This document shows, in pieces, positions 41,254 to 49,847 of a stretch of DNA of 50,778 bases. Source of the stretch: Streptomyces novaecaesareae (lineage in GTDB: Bacteria > Actinomycetota > Actinomycetes > Streptomycetales > Streptomycetaceae); contig NZ_JNWQ01000051.1 of the NCBI RefSeq assembly GCF_000716875.1, positions 1-50,778 of the forward strand. Direction: 5' to 3'. The notes below the pieces were generated by a model, which worked only from the letters and a program-made list of their open reading frames with translations, was not told where the DNA came from and did no database searches. Each line of letters begins with the position of its first letter. The first letter of the stretch is position 1. Both the position numbers and the translations under genes were made by a program.

Positions 41254-41934
41254 ATGACCGACAAGCAGCTCCGCGTCGTCCTCGCCGAGGACTCGGTGAT
41301 CCTCCGGGACGGGATGGTCGAGCTCCTCACCGCGCGCGGCTGCGCGGTGGTCGCCACCGCCGGGACGGCACCCGAGCTGATCGCCGCCGTCACCGAGCAC
41401 CGGCCCGACGTGGCCGTGGTGGACATCCGGATGCCGCCCACCCACACCGACGAGGGGATCCGGGCGGCCGTCGAGATCCGGGCCGCACGGCCCGAGACCG
41501 GGATCCTCGTGTTCTCCCAGCACGTGGAGACCGCCTGGGCCGCCCGACTGCTGGCCGGCGGCGCCGCCGGCATCGGCTACCTGCTCAAGGAACGGGTGGC
41601 CCGCACCTCCGCGTTCGTCGACGCCCTGCACCGGGTCGCCGCAGGCGGCACGGCACTCGACCCGGAGATCGTCAACGGACTGATGCAGGGCCGCCGACGC
41701 AACCGGGTGGACGCGCTCACCCCGCGTGAGCGCGAGGTGCTGGAGCTGATGGCGCAAGGCCATTCCAACCGCTCGATCGCCACCCTGCTCACGGTGTCGG
41801 AGCGCGCGGTGGAGAAGCACGTGGCCGCCGTGTTCACCAAGTTCGACCTGCCCGCGACCGACGCCGACAACCGTCGGGTCAAGGCCGTACTGGCCTACCT
41901 CGCGGAGAACGGCACTCATGGCACCGGGCCATGA
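41254..41934 (+). CDS. NarL/LuxR-type response regulator
   Basis: 226 residues. The receiver domain (1-~125) has acidic residues in VVLAEDSVILRDG and the phospho-acceptor Asp in DVAVVDIRMPP; the lysine of KERV follows. The C-terminal LuxR HTH (about 155-215) reads LTPREREVLELMAQGHSNRS and SERAVEKHVAAVF. It pairs with the histidine kinase at 42050-43285, whose gene points the opposite way with the 3' ends facing. The adjacent ABC transporter genes are probable targets. ATG 41254 has no strong ribosome site. Confidence 0.93.
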   Translation: MTDKQLRVVLAEDSVILRDGMVELLTARGCAVVATAGTAPELIAAVTEHRPDVAVVDIRMPPTHTDEGIRAAVEIRAARPETGILVFSQHVETAWAARLLAGGAAGIGYLLKERVARTSAFVDALHRVAAGGTALDPEIVNGLMQGRRRNRVDALTPREREVLELMAQGHSNRSIATLLTVSERAVEKHVAAVFTKFDLPATDADNRRVKAVLAYLAENGTHGTGP

Positions 41935-42031
41935 GCGTTGCTCATGACGCCGACGCCCCCGTTTCATGAGCGACGCTCATGACCCGGACATGAGCGTTCC
42001 TCATGACGCTCCCCCATGAGCCTTCCTCATG
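41930..42031. repeat. Array of four 17-bp palindromes between convergent two-component genes
   Basis: Four units at 41930-41946, 41965-41981, 41989-42005 and 42015-42031 share the frame CATGAG-C-G/C-N-C/G... -CTCATG: CATGAGCGTTGCTCATG, CATGAGCGACGCTCATG, CATGAGCGTTCCTCATG and CATGAGCCTTCCTCATG. Spacings are 35, 24 and 26 bp. The outer 6 bp arms are perfectly conserved in all four. The first overlaps the response-regulator stop codon. A further related dyad (CTCATGG...CCATGAG) lies at about 41915-41934. The role may be binding sites or a multi-hairpin terminator. Confidence 0.9.
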
Positions 42032-42049
42032 CCCAGCCAGGAACGCCCG

Positions 42050-43285
42050 TCACAACCTGCAGGGAAGTTCGGCGCTGACCACCGTCGGCCCGCCCGTCGG
42101 GCTGTCCACCCGCAGCACTCCGTCCACCGCCGCGAGCCGTTCGGCCAGGCCCGCCAGCCCGGTGCCCGCGCCGATCGCGGCGCCGCCGCGCCCGTCGTCG
42201 CGCACGGTCAGCCGGACCCTCCCGTCGGCGGCGCGCGCGGTCAGCTCCGCCGACCGCGCGTCGCTGTGCTTGGCCACATTGGTCAGCAGCTCGGCCGCAC
42301 AGAAGTAGACGGCCCGCTCGATCACTTCGTCCGGCCGCTCCCTCAGGTCCAGCCGAACGGCGACCGGCACCGGCGAGGTGGCGGTGAGCCCGGGCAGCGC
42401 CTCCGCCAACCCGCCGTCCAGTGCCACCGGGTGGATGCCCCGGGTGAGCCGGCGCAGGCCCGCGATGGTGTCGTCGGTCTGTCCCCGGGCCCGGTCGACC
42501 AGGGTGCGCAGCCGCCCGAGGTCGGGAGCGCCCGGGTCGAGGAGCGCGTCGTCGGCCAGCGAGAGGGTGATGGCGAGCGCGACCAGCTGCGCCTGGGTGC
42601 CGTCGTGCAGGTCGCGTTCCAGGCGCCGCAGCCGGTCGGTGTTCTCGGCGAGCAGGGTGGCCCGGGCGCTTTCCAGCTCGCGCACCCGCTGCTGCGAACG
42701 CACCGGGCCGAGCAGGGTCCGGGCGAGCGCACGGTTCGCCCGGCTCAGCGCCCGCAGCACGGCGGGGACGGCGGCCAGCAGCAGGACGCCGACCGGGATC
42801 GCGCCCAGGTCCAGCCAGCCGAACGGCCGCGGGCCCGGTTCCATCAGCCGTAGCCAGAGCGGGAAGCCCACCAACCAGAGGGCGCCGAGCGGCAGCCCGA
42901 CCGCGGCCAGGAAGCCGACCGCCCCCAGGGGCAGCCGGAGGACGAGGTAGAGCAGGACCCGCCAGGCCACCGGGTCGGTCAGCACCACCCGGCCGCGGGC
43001 GAGCACCCCCGACGGGCGGGGCAGCGGCGGCGGTGCGGGCACCGCCTCGCCGAGCAGCCGGCCGACCAGCCACCGGTGCAGCCCGCCGATCCGCCGTGCC
43101 CCGAGCAGCGCTGCCACCAGGAACGGCAGGCCCAGCACGGTGAGCGAGAGCAGCACCCCCGCATAGAGGACAGCGACGGCGTAGACCCCGCCGAGCACCC
43201 CCAGCGGCAGCCCGAGGACGGCGAACGCCGTCTCGCCTCTCCGCACCGCCGGGAGCCGCCGCCGCTCGACTGCCGTCCGCCTCAC
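42050..43285 (-). CDS. Sensor histidine kinase (HisKA_3 type)
   Basis: 411 residues from GTG 43285. The N-terminal ~190 residues contain four to six hydrophobic helices (VLYAGVLLSLTVLGLPFLVA, AVGFLAAVGLPLGALWLVGF and others), matching the membrane sensor domain common in actinomycete kinases. A HisKA_3 dimerisation segment follows with the phospho-His in LRRLERDLHDGTQAQLVALA. The ATPase domain (about 320-411) has ELLTNVAKHSDA (N box), VRDDGRGGA (G1) and GTGLAGLAERL (G2). It is the partner of the response regulator at 41254 and may control the ABC transporter downstream in the same direction. Confidence 0.93.
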   Translation of the reverse strand: MRRTAVERRRLPAVRRGETAFAVLGLPLGVLGGVYAVAVLYAGVLLSLTVLGLPFLVAALLGARRIGGLHRWLVGRLLGEAVPAPPPLPRPSGVLARGRVVLTDPVAWRVLLYLVLRLPLGAVGFLAAVGLPLGALWLVGFPLWLRLMEPGPRPFGWLDLGAIPVGVLLLAAVPAVLRALSRANRALARTLLGPVRSQQRVRELESARATLLAENTDRLRRLERDLHDGTQAQLVALAITLSLADDALLDPGAPDLGRLRTLVDRARGQTDDTIAGLRRLTRGIHPVALDGGLAEALPGLTATSPVPVAVRLDLRERPDEVIERAVYFCAAELLTNVAKHSDARSAELTARAADGRVRLTVRDDGRGGAAIGAGTGLAGLAERLAAVDGVLRVDSPTGGPTVVSAELPCRL

Positions 43286-43457
43286 CGCTCAACCACCGTC
43301 CGCACCCCGTCCACTCACCGCTCGCCCGCCGACCGGCCCCCAGCATCCACCAGTGATTGCCGGACCACCGCATCCGGCAGTCCCTTCCCACCCCCGCAGC
43401 CCCGCCCGAGGGCCGCTCTCGGCCCCGCCGGTCACCCCCACTCGCCGCTCACCCCCC
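43286..43457. other. C-rich repetitive spacer
   Basis: 172 bp between the permease stop and the kinase start, with repeated CGCTCACCCCC / CTCGCCGCTCACC words (about 43438-43480). I see no gene or clear promoter. Confidence 0.45.
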
Positions 43458-44882
43458 TCACCCCCGCTCGCCGCTCACCGACGCCACCGCCGAACCGCCA
43501 CTCGCCCACACCCCCGTGCCCACGATCCCCGGCACCGTCAGGAGCGCCGCCCCGAGCACCACCCACGCACACCCCGCGCCCGGCACCACCGGCACCACCG
43601 ACCCCCGCACCGCCCAGCTGAACGCCCCCGAGGAGGCCGCCGCCACCGCCGCCCCCAGCAGCACACCGATCGCCGTGGTCAGGGCCGCCTCCATGGAGAG
43701 CATCCGCAGCAGCTGCCGTCGCGTCGACCCGACCAGTCGCAGCAGGGCGAACTCCCGGCGGCGGTCGGCGGTCAGCGCGACCAGGGTGTTGACGGTGGAG
43801 ACCGCCGCGAAGCAGACCAGCAGGCCGAGTTCCGCCTGGCGCAGCCAGATGTCGCTCGCCTTGGTCACGCTGGTCGCGGCTCCGGTCGCCCGGGCCACCC
43901 GCTCGGCGGTGCTGGTCATGATCAGCATCGTGCCGGAGAGCCCGACCAGCAGCGCGACCGGCACCACGGCCGAGGAGAGCCGGGCCGCGTAGCCGCGCAG
44001 GTTGGCGTCCGCGAGCCAGCCGGCCCGGGGGACGAGTGCCCGGACCGGGGCGCCGAGGAGGGCGGCCAGCGCCCGTGCCGCCAACGGTCCGAGCAGCGCG
44101 AGCGCCACCAGCAGCACCATCGAGCCGAGCAGGGCCGCCTGCCCCGCCTTGTCGAGCTCCCCGGGCGGCCTGGTCGCGGCCAGCCGCAGCAGCAGCACGC
44201 CGCCCGCCAGTACCGCGACCCCGGCCACCGGCCGCAGCACGGCCGCGACCCGCGACCCGCCCGTTGCCGCGCCCGTGCCCTCGGCCGTTCCTTCGGCCAG
44301 GGCGACGGCCGGTGCGGGCCGGGTGACCCGCCAGGCCGAGGCGGCGGCCGCCGCCAGGCCGACCAGCAGCGCCACCCCGAGCGCGACCAGCATCGGCACC
44401 GGCGTCCCGGGTATGTGCAGGCCTGGCGCGGCCATCCCACGCCGCTGCAGGGCGGTGAGGAAGGCACGGGCGGCGAGCAGGCCTGCCGCGCAGCCGGGGA
44501 CGGCCGCCAGGAGGACGGTCGCCACGACCTGGGCGCGCACCACCCGCCGCACCTGACGGGGCGTCGCCGCGACGGTGCGCAACAGGGCGAGGTCGCGGTG
44601 CTGCTGACGGAGGGTGAAGCCGAGCGCGTTGACCACGACGAACAGCGCGACCAGGACGGCGATCTCGCCGAACGCCCCGGCGATCACCAGCACACCCGGC
44701 CCGGCCACCGGTGCCCGCGTCACCGCCCTGGGCGCCGTCACCTGGGCGGCGACCAGCGAGCCGAACAGCGTCACCGTCGCCGTCGCGAGGAGCAGCGCCG
44801 CGGCCAGTCCGGCGAAGGCCGCCGGGCGGCGCCGGAGCTGTCCCACGGACAGCGCCAGGACAGGACTGCTCATCAGGCTCAT
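43458..44882 (-). CDS. ABC transporter permease (FtsX/MacB type)
   Basis: 474 residues. Several in-frame starts exist; ATG 44882 is chosen because AGGAAGG lies 8 bp upstream. There are about eight to ten membrane helices in two FtsX modules. The first lies around VVVNALGFTLRQQHRDLALLRTVAATPRQVRRVV, the second around NTLVALTADRRREFALLRLVGSTRRQLLRML, with the characteristic ALLR-x-x-G/A-A-T/S signature. It forms a complex with the ATPase encoded just upstream. This family exports peptides or lipids or senses antimicrobial peptides, usually under a two-component system like the one adjacent. Confidence 0.93.
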   Translation of the reverse strand: MSLMSSPVLALSVGQLRRRPAAFAGLAAALLLATATVTLFGSLVAAQVTAPRAVTRAPVAGPGVLVIAGAFGEIAVLVALFVVVNALGFTLRQQHRDLALLRTVAATPRQVRRVVRAQVVATVLLAAVPGCAAGLLAARAFLTALQRRGMAAPGLHIPGTPVPMLVALGVALLVGLAAAAASAWRVTRPAPAVALAEGTAEGTGAATGGSRVAAVLRPVAGVAVLAGGVLLLRLAATRPPGELDKAGQAALLGSMVLLVALALLGPLAARALAALLGAPVRALVPRAGWLADANLRGYAARLSSAVVPVALLVGLSGTMLIMTSTAERVARATGAATSVTKASDIWLRQAELGLLVCFAAVSTVNTLVALTADRRREFALLRLVGSTRRQLLRMLSMEAALTTAIGVLLGAAVAAASSGAFSWAVRGSVVPVVPGAGCAWVVLGAALLTVPGIVGTGVWASGGSAVASVSGERG

Positions 44883-44940
44883 CGGGCTCACCTTCCTCAC
44901 CTGGCTCATCGGGCTCATCGTCCTCACCTGGCTCACCCGC
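44866..44940. repeat. Short repeats at the ATPase/permease junction
   Basis: CTCATCGGGCTCA and CCTCACCTGGCTCA alternate two to three times, creating several possible in-frame starts for the permease (M-S-P-M-S-Q-V-R-type repeats of 21-24 bp). Confidence 0.7.
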
Positions 44941-45697
44941 CCATCCGGCTCAGCCGCGCACCGACCTGTGCGGCGGTCGGACTGACCAGCTCGTCCACCA
45001 GCAGCCCGTCCGCGAGCAGCAGCACCCGGTCCGCGTAGCCGGCGGCCACCGGGTCGTGGGTGACCATCACGCAGGTCTGCCCGTCGCCGTCGACGCCCGC
45101 ACGCAGCAGGTCGAGGATGTCGTGCCCGGTGGCGCGGTCGAGCGCACCGGTCGGCTCGTCGGCGAACAGCACCTCCGGCCGGGCGACCAGCGCCCGCGCG
45201 ATCGCCACCCGCTGCTGCTGGCCGCCCGAGAGCTGCCCGGGCCGGTGCCGCTCGCGTCCGGCCAGCCCCACCCGGGCCAGTGCCTCCCGTACCCGGGCCC
45301 GTTCCGGCGGGTGCCCGGCCAGCCGACCGGGCAGCTCGACGTTCTGTGCGACGGTCATCGCCGGCATCAGGTTGAAGGCCTGGAACACGAACCCCATCCG
45401 GGTGCGGCGCAGCTCCGCCAGCCGCCGCTCGGGCAGCCCGGACACCTCCGTGTCGCCCCACCGGACGGTGCCCCTGGTCGGCCGGTCCATCCCGGCGAGG
45501 CAGTGCAGCAGGGTGGTCTTGCCCGACCCCGAGGGCCCCATCACCGCCGTGAACGTCCCCGGCGCGAAGGCCACGGACACCCCGCGCAGCGCCCGGACCG
45601 CCGCCGTGCCGCGCCCGTACTCGCGGTACAGCCCGTCCCCGCTCAGGGCCGTACCCGTCGCCCCGATCTGAGCCGCCGGGGCCGCGGCTGTCGTCAT
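44933..45697 (-). CDS. ABC transporter ATP-binding protein (MacB/LolD type)
   Basis: 254 residues. Walker A is MGPSGSGKTTLLHCLAGMD, the Q loop is MGFVFQAFNLMPAMT, the signature is QLSGGQQQRVAIARAL, Walker B is VLFADEPTGALDRAT, and the H loop is CVMVTHDP. This is the standard ATPase for FtsX-type permeases. ATG 45697 follows GGAGGGC by about 10 bp; ATGs at 45706 and 45715 are alternatives. It is first of the operon ATPase-permease, with the kinase gene further downstream. Confidence 0.95.
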   Translation of the reverse strand: MTTAAAPAAQIGATGTALSGDGLYREYGRGTAAVRALRGVSVAFAPGTFTAVMGPSGSGKTTLLHCLAGMDRPTRGTVRWGDTEVSGLPERRLAELRRTRMGFVFQAFNLMPAMTVAQNVELPGRLAGHPPERARVREALARVGLAGRERHRPGQLSGGQQQRVAIARALVARPEVLFADEPTGALDRATGHDILDLLRAGVDGDGQTCVMVTHDPVAAGYADRVLLLADGLLVDELVSPTAAQVGARLSRMGG

Positions 45698-45806
45698 CCC
45701 GTTCATGCCCTCCATCGTGGGCATCCGGAGCCGGGAGATCGATAGTGCTGGCCCCCGAATCGATGGTTCGGAAAACCGAACCCCGCAGGTGGTGGTAGGT
45801 CGGGGG

Positions 45807-46279
45807 CTACGCCCCTTCGTGCCCGGTGCGGTGGCTCCACCGCCGCACCGCGTCCGCCCGGTGGTCGTACCGGTACTCGCCCCAGGGCAGCGGCCCGAGG
45901 CGCTCGACGCCCGCCGCCGTGCGGGGGTCGTCCCGCAGGAGGAGGCCGTAGGCACCCTCCAGCCGCAGCTGCTGGTCCTCCTCGTCCAGCAGCACCGCCA
46001 GGGCGTCGGCGACCTCGGGCGTGCGGTCCGCGGAGGCGGCCAGGACGGATCCGGCGGCGAGCCGGAGGCCGGCCGCCTCGTCGCGGACCAGGCCGAGCAG
46101 CGCGGCCCTGGTGCCGGAGGTGAGCGGGTGGCCCCCGAGCGCCCTCCACGGCGGCCCGCAGCAGCGGCCGCCCGTCCTCTACCGCGCGCGTCGGGACCCG
46201 CCCCCTCCCCGATCGCCGCCCACACCGCGTCGACGTCCCGCGCCCCCACCGCCGTCCGCAACCGGTCGTCCGCCGCCAT
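45807..46279 (-). pseudogene. Ankyrin/HEAT-like hypothetical protein, frameshifted
   Basis: ATG 46279 (AGGGGAG upstream) begins MAADDRLRTAVGARDVDAVW, the opening helix pair of actinomycete ankyrin-like proteins. The frame then shifts to PTRAVEDGRPLLRAAVEGAR near 46195, and again near 46150 to GTRAALLGLVRDEAAGLRLA and VADALAVLLDEEDQQLRLEG, ending at the stop at 45807. Two slips within about 60 bp, at a place where related proteins have extra repeats, indicate an internally deleted and frameshifted gene. A sequencing error is the alternative. Confidence 0.6.
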
Positions 46280-46499
46280 CCGCTCCCCTTCTCCCCCCAC
46301 CGCCCTCGCCCCGGACGCTGCCGGGACCGGCGCACCCCAACGGCTCGGTCCGCGATTGATGGTGGCTGTAGTTCCGTCTCGGCGGTAGCTGATCTGGGGT
46401 GTTGCGACGACCGTTGACCAGCCCGGAGTGTTGTGATGAGCGGTGCTCGGTCGGGATATTCGCTGGTCGCCGCATGTTGATGGTGGTCATACTGCCGCG
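46280..46499. other. Divergent intergenic region upstream of GNAT
   Basis: 220 bp. A CATACT -10-like hexamer at 46488-46493 lies 6 bp before the GNAT ATG at 46500, suggesting a leaderless transcript; TTGATG lies just upstream at non-optimal spacing. No other feature is seen. Confidence 0.4.
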
Positions 46500-47030
46500 A
46501 TGGATCCAGTGACGCTTGAGACCGACCGTCTGGTGCTGCGGGCCTTCACACCTGCAGACGTGGATGCGGTGTACGAAGCCTGCCAGGACGAGGACATCCA
46601 GTTCTACACCCCGGTGCCGGTGCCGTACCGGCGTACGGACGCGGAGAAGCTCGTCGGCGAGAAGCTGCCCGCTCAGTGGGCCGAGGACAGGGACTACACC
46701 CTCGGCGCGTTCCGCAAGGACACCGGCACCCTGGTCGGCTCGTACTGCCTGACCCTCATCAGCCGCGGCGTCTGGGAGCTCGGTTACTGGGCGGTCAAGG
46801 AGCAGCGCGGACGCGGGTACTCGGTGGAGGCCGCTCGGGCCCTGTGCGACTGGGGCTGGGCCACCCTCGACGTCCACCGCATCGAGTGGTGGGCCATGGC
46901 CGGGAACACCGGCTCGCGTGCCGTCGCCGAGAAACTCGGCTTCACCGTCGAAGGGACACTGCGCAGTCGCGGCATCGCCAACGACGGCAAGCCGCACGAC
47001 TGGTGGGTAGGTGGACTGCTGAGGCCCTGA
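46500..47030 (+). CDS. GNAT-family N-acetyltransferase (RimJ/RimL type)
   Basis: 176 residues. N-terminal LETDRLVLRAFTPADVDAVY is the usual start of the RimJ/RimL subgroup. The acetyl-CoA-binding motif is GYWAVKEQRGRGYSVEAARAL (R/Q-x-x-G-x-G/A as Q-R-G-R-G-Y). The late segment IEWWAMAGNTGSRAVAEKLGF carries the N-S/T-x-S-x-x-x-x-E-K-x-G-F signature. It acetylates an amine of a protein N-terminus, antibiotic or small molecule; the substrate is not predictable. It is single-gene and probably leaderless. Confidence 0.93.
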   Translation: MDPVTLETDRLVLRAFTPADVDAVYEACQDEDIQFYTPVPVPYRRTDAEKLVGEKLPAQWAEDRDYTLGAFRKDTGTLVGSYCLTLISRGVWELGYWAVKEQRGRGYSVEAARALCDWGWATLDVHRIEWWAMAGNTGSRAVAEKLGFTVEGTLRSRGIANDGKPHDWWVGGLLRP

Positions 47031-47152
47031 TACTCGGGCCGATGCTTGGCCGGCTGCGTTTGCTCCAAGTCGTAGCCCGGCCAGGCCCGGGCGGGCCACC
47101 GCTTTTCCGACCCGGCCTCCCTTCTGCCGGCCCCACGAGGAATCATGACCGG

Positions 47153-47713
47153 GTGACGATCGACCTGTTGCCCGGCCACGGTGTCCGCCTGCCTGCCCCG
47201 CTGCCCGAACTGCGCTTCGGTCTCACCGAGGCCGCGGTGCGCGGGTTGCTGGCTCCGCACGGCGAACTGCTGCCCGACGGTGTGCGGAACACCTTCGTCT
47301 GCGGCTGCCGTTGGGCGCTGGCCTTCCAGCTGCCCGGGGTGAGCGTCACCCTCTGTTCGGACGACCGCGACCGTTTCCGGGGAGTCGGCGTCGGCCGGAA
47401 CCCGAACGACGACCGGCCCGCCTGCCCGGTGGGCTACCACGGGATCGACCTGCTCGGCTGGCCGGCGAACGAACTGGTCGAGGCCCTGCGCGCCGAGGGC
47501 CTACCGGTGCCCGACCCCGCCCACGGCACCCTCCGCCTCGGCTCGCTGTACCTCTCCCGTCACCCGGCCCCGCGCCGACCGTCGGCCCCGGGCCGCAAAC
47601 CGCGCCACGAAGGGCCGTTCACCTTCGACGTCGTGTTCCTTTCCGAACGAGCCGACCCCTCCGACCCTTCCGAACGAGCCGAACCCTCCGACCCCTCCGA
47701 GGCCACCGAATGA
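47153..47713 (+). CDS. Hypothetical protein, 186 residues
   Basis: GTG 47153 has ACGAGG about 12 bp upstream; an ATG just before is out of frame. The fold looks like a small alpha/beta protein: LRFGLTEAAVRGLLAPHGEL, then FVCGCRWALAFQLPGVSVTL and YHGIDLLGWPANELVEALRA. No catalytic motif or family is recognised. The last ~25 residues are a D-P-S-D-P-S-E-R-A/E repeat, low-complexity and acidic. It overlaps the DUF1963-type gene by 4 bp (ATGA), so they are co-translated and may act together. Confidence 0.75.
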   Translation: MTIDLLPGHGVRLPAPLPELRFGLTEAAVRGLLAPHGELLPDGVRNTFVCGCRWALAFQLPGVSVTLCSDDRDRFRGVGVGRNPNDDRPACPVGYHGIDLLGWPANELVEALRAEGLPVPDPAHGTLRLGSLYLSRHPAPRRPSAPGRKPRHEGPFTFDVVFLSERADPSDPSERAEPSDPSEATE

Positions 47714-48477
47714 CCCCGCCGACCCCTCCGCCCCCGCTACACCCGCACCCGACCGGCACCGCGACCGGCCCGCACGACGCCGCGTTCCTCCCCCGCCTGC
47801 GCCTCTCCCCGCGCCCGGCCGAGCAGCCGATCACCGCCCCGGTCCCCAAGCTCGGCGGCGAGCCCTGCTGGCTGGCCGAGCCCGCCTGGCCGCTCTCGCC
47901 CTCGACCGGTGAACCGCTGGTGTTCATCGGCCAGTTCGCCGTCCCGGGCTTCGCCGTCCCGGGCGAGGAGCTTTGCCTGGCCTACCTCTTCCTGGCGGAG
48001 GGCTGCATCAGGGGCGGCCCCGACCGGGACGCGGGTGACGCCGTGCTGCTCGTCCAACCGGGCGGGCGGATAGCGCCGTTCGCCACCATCGGCCCGCCCG
48101 GCACCCGGGGCCGGTCGCTCTGGCGTCGCGAGTCCGACGGCGACGAGACCCCGGTCGAGTTCCACCTGGACCTGCTGCCCGTCCCCGCGGACGTCGACCG
48201 GTCGATGGACGAACGAGCCGCCTTCCAGCGGTACTTGCGCGGCGAGGGCCCCGAGGTCCGTTTCCCGGCCGGCCCCCACGTGCACGACCACGTCGGCGGC
48301 CTCCCGTCCTTCCCCAGCGGCCGGGCCCTGGTCCCCGCGCCGTGGCGGTACCTCTTCGCCCTCACGGACACCCCGGACGAGGGCGATCCGTACTTCCTCG
48401 ATTTCGGCTACGGCGACGGGTTCGGCTTCCTCAGCCCGGACGGCCTGGAGGGCCGCTTCTACTGGGAAGTCCCGTAG
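47710..48477 (+). CDS. DUF1963 (YwqG-like) protein
   Basis: 255 residues, starting at an ATG overlapping the previous stop. Features of DUF1963 are KLGGEPCWLAEPAWPL (the GGxPxxP-type motif), EPLVFIGQFAVPG (the L-x-F-I-x-Q motif), LAYLFLAEG and the C-terminal GDGFGFLSPDGLEGRFYWE. Function is unknown across the family; members are cytosolic, sometimes near toxin-immunity loci. An F-A-V-P-G pentapeptide duplication occurs in the middle. The translational coupling with the gene at 47153 suggests a shared role. Confidence 0.85.
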   Translation: MTPPTPPPPLHPHPTGTATGPHDAAFLPRLRLSPRPAEQPITAPVPKLGGEPCWLAEPAWPLSPSTGEPLVFIGQFAVPGFAVPGEELCLAYLFLAEGCIRGGPDRDAGDAVLLVQPGGRIAPFATIGPPGTRGRSLWRRESDGDETPVEFHLDLLPVPADVDRSMDERAAFQRYLRGEGPEVRFPAGPHVHDHVGGLPSFPSGRALVPAPWRYLFALTDTPDEGDPYFLDFGYGDGFGFLSPDGLEGRFYWEVP

Positions 48478-48577
48478 CCACCGGCGCCGCCGAAGCCGCC
48501 CGCGCCGCCCGCCGCCGACTGCACGACCGGCGACCCCGTAACCACCCGCAACCCTCTTCACCCCCAAGGGAGTCACC

Positions 48578-49465
48578 ATGAGCAGCACTGCCCCTCTGAC
48601 CGTCGCCGTCCTCGGGCCGGGCGGCGTCGGCGGCCTGATCGCCGGACTGCTCGCCCGGGACGGCCACCGCGTCGTCTGCCTGGCCGGCGAGGAGACCGCC
48701 GCCGCCATCGCCCGGGACGGACTGCAGGTCCGCAGTGCGCAGTTCGGCGAGTTCACCGCGCGGGTCGAGGCCGCCACCGAGCTGCGCGAACCGGTCGACG
48801 CCGTCTTCGTGACCGTCAAGGAGACGGCGCTGGCCGCCTCGCTCGACCGGCTGCCCGCACAGACCCTCGGCACCGCGATCGTGGTGCCGCTGCTGAACGG
48901 CCTGGACCACATGGCACTGCTGCGCGAGCGTTACCCGGCCGCCCGGGTCACGGCCGGCACGATCCGGATCGAGGCCACCCGGACGGCACCCGGTCGGATC
49001 GAGCACACCAGCCCGTTCGCCGCCATCGAACTCGCCGCCCCTGTCGAGGAGTTCGCCGAGCGGCTGCGGCACACCGGGCTGGACGTCGCGCTGTGCGAGG
49101 ACGAGACCGCGATGCTGTGGAGCAAGCTCTCCTTCCTCGCCCCGTTCGCGCTGCTCACCACCCGCCACGCGAGCGGGGTCGGCACCGTGCGCACCGAGCA
49201 CCGGCCCGAACTCATTGCCGCCCTGGACGAGATCACCGCCGTCACCCGGGCGGTCGGCGCACCGGCCGACGCGCAGACCCTGCTCGCGCTCTTCGACCAC
49301 ATCCCCGGGACGACGAAGTCCTCGATGCAGCGCGACGTGGAAGCCGGCCGCCCGACCGAGCTCGACGCGATCGGCGGCGCCGTGCTGCGGGCCGCCGACG
49401 CGCACGGGGTCGCCGTCCCGACCCTCGCCCGCCTGGTGAGCGAGCTCTCGGCCCCTGACCTGTAG
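48578..49465 (+). CDS. 2-dehydropantoate 2-reductase (ketopantoate reductase) family protein
   Basis: 295 residues. The N-terminal Rossmann motif is VAVLGPGGVGGLIAGLLARDGH. The substrate-binding Lys lies in VFVTVKETAL and the Asn in VVPLLNGLDHM. The C-terminal helical domain has MLWSKLSFLAPFALLT and KSSMQRDVEAGRPTELDAIGG, which contains the family's SSM-Q-D/E-x-x-x-G-R-x-T-E-x-D signature. It would reduce ketopantoate to pantoate with NADPH, but paralogues with other substrates are common and the context shows no pantothenate genes, so I give no gene symbol. AAGGGAG lies 6 bp before the ATG. Confidence 0.92.
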   Translation: MSSTAPLTVAVLGPGGVGGLIAGLLARDGHRVVCLAGEETAAAIARDGLQVRSAQFGEFTARVEAATELREPVDAVFVTVKETALAASLDRLPAQTLGTAIVVPLLNGLDHMALLRERYPAARVTAGTIRIEATRTAPGRIEHTSPFAAIELAAPVEEFAERLRHTGLDVALCEDETAMLWSKLSFLAPFALLTTRHASGVGTVRTEHRPELIAALDEITAVTRAVGAPADAQTLLALFDHIPGTTKSSMQRDVEAGRPTELDAIGGAVLRAADAHGVAVPTLARLVSELSAPDL

Positions 49466-49580
49466 TCGGACCCGGACCGGACCCGGACTCGGACCCGAAT
49501 TCCGCCGACCGCTTGATGGTTCCCGGCCACCAGTCCCGGCTGCGGTTGTCGGGGCGTCACCTCGGGGTAGCACTCGCGGG

Positions 49581-49739
49581 GTGACGCCTTCCGACCGCCG
49601 AGGCATTCCCGCCCGGGACCGGCCCGGCCTGTACGGCCTGTTCGCCAGGGTCAACGGCCTGTTGCCGCCCGCCGCATGGCAGACCTGCACCGATCTCCTC
49701 GGGCCGGACGCCGGCGATCGGCCGATCACGATGACCTGA
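49581..49739 (+). CDS. Possible small protein, 52 residues
   Basis: GTG 49581 to TGA 49737-49739. The sequence (PGLYGLFARVNGLLPPAAWQ, then TCTDLLGPDAGDRPITMT) has plausible codon use. I recognise no family and see only a weak ribosome site. It may be a remnant of a larger gene. Confidence 0.3.
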   Translation: MTPSDRRGIPARDRPGLYGLFARVNGLLPPAAWQTCTDLLGPDAGDRPITMT

Positions 49740-49847
49740 CGGAGCATCAGATTCGGCCACCGGAAGGGAATTTGCCGGCCGTTCATCCGTCCCACCGGAA
49801 CCACCTTGCACCGTAGAGGCGTTGTCGATGACGGGAGGGATAGTGAC

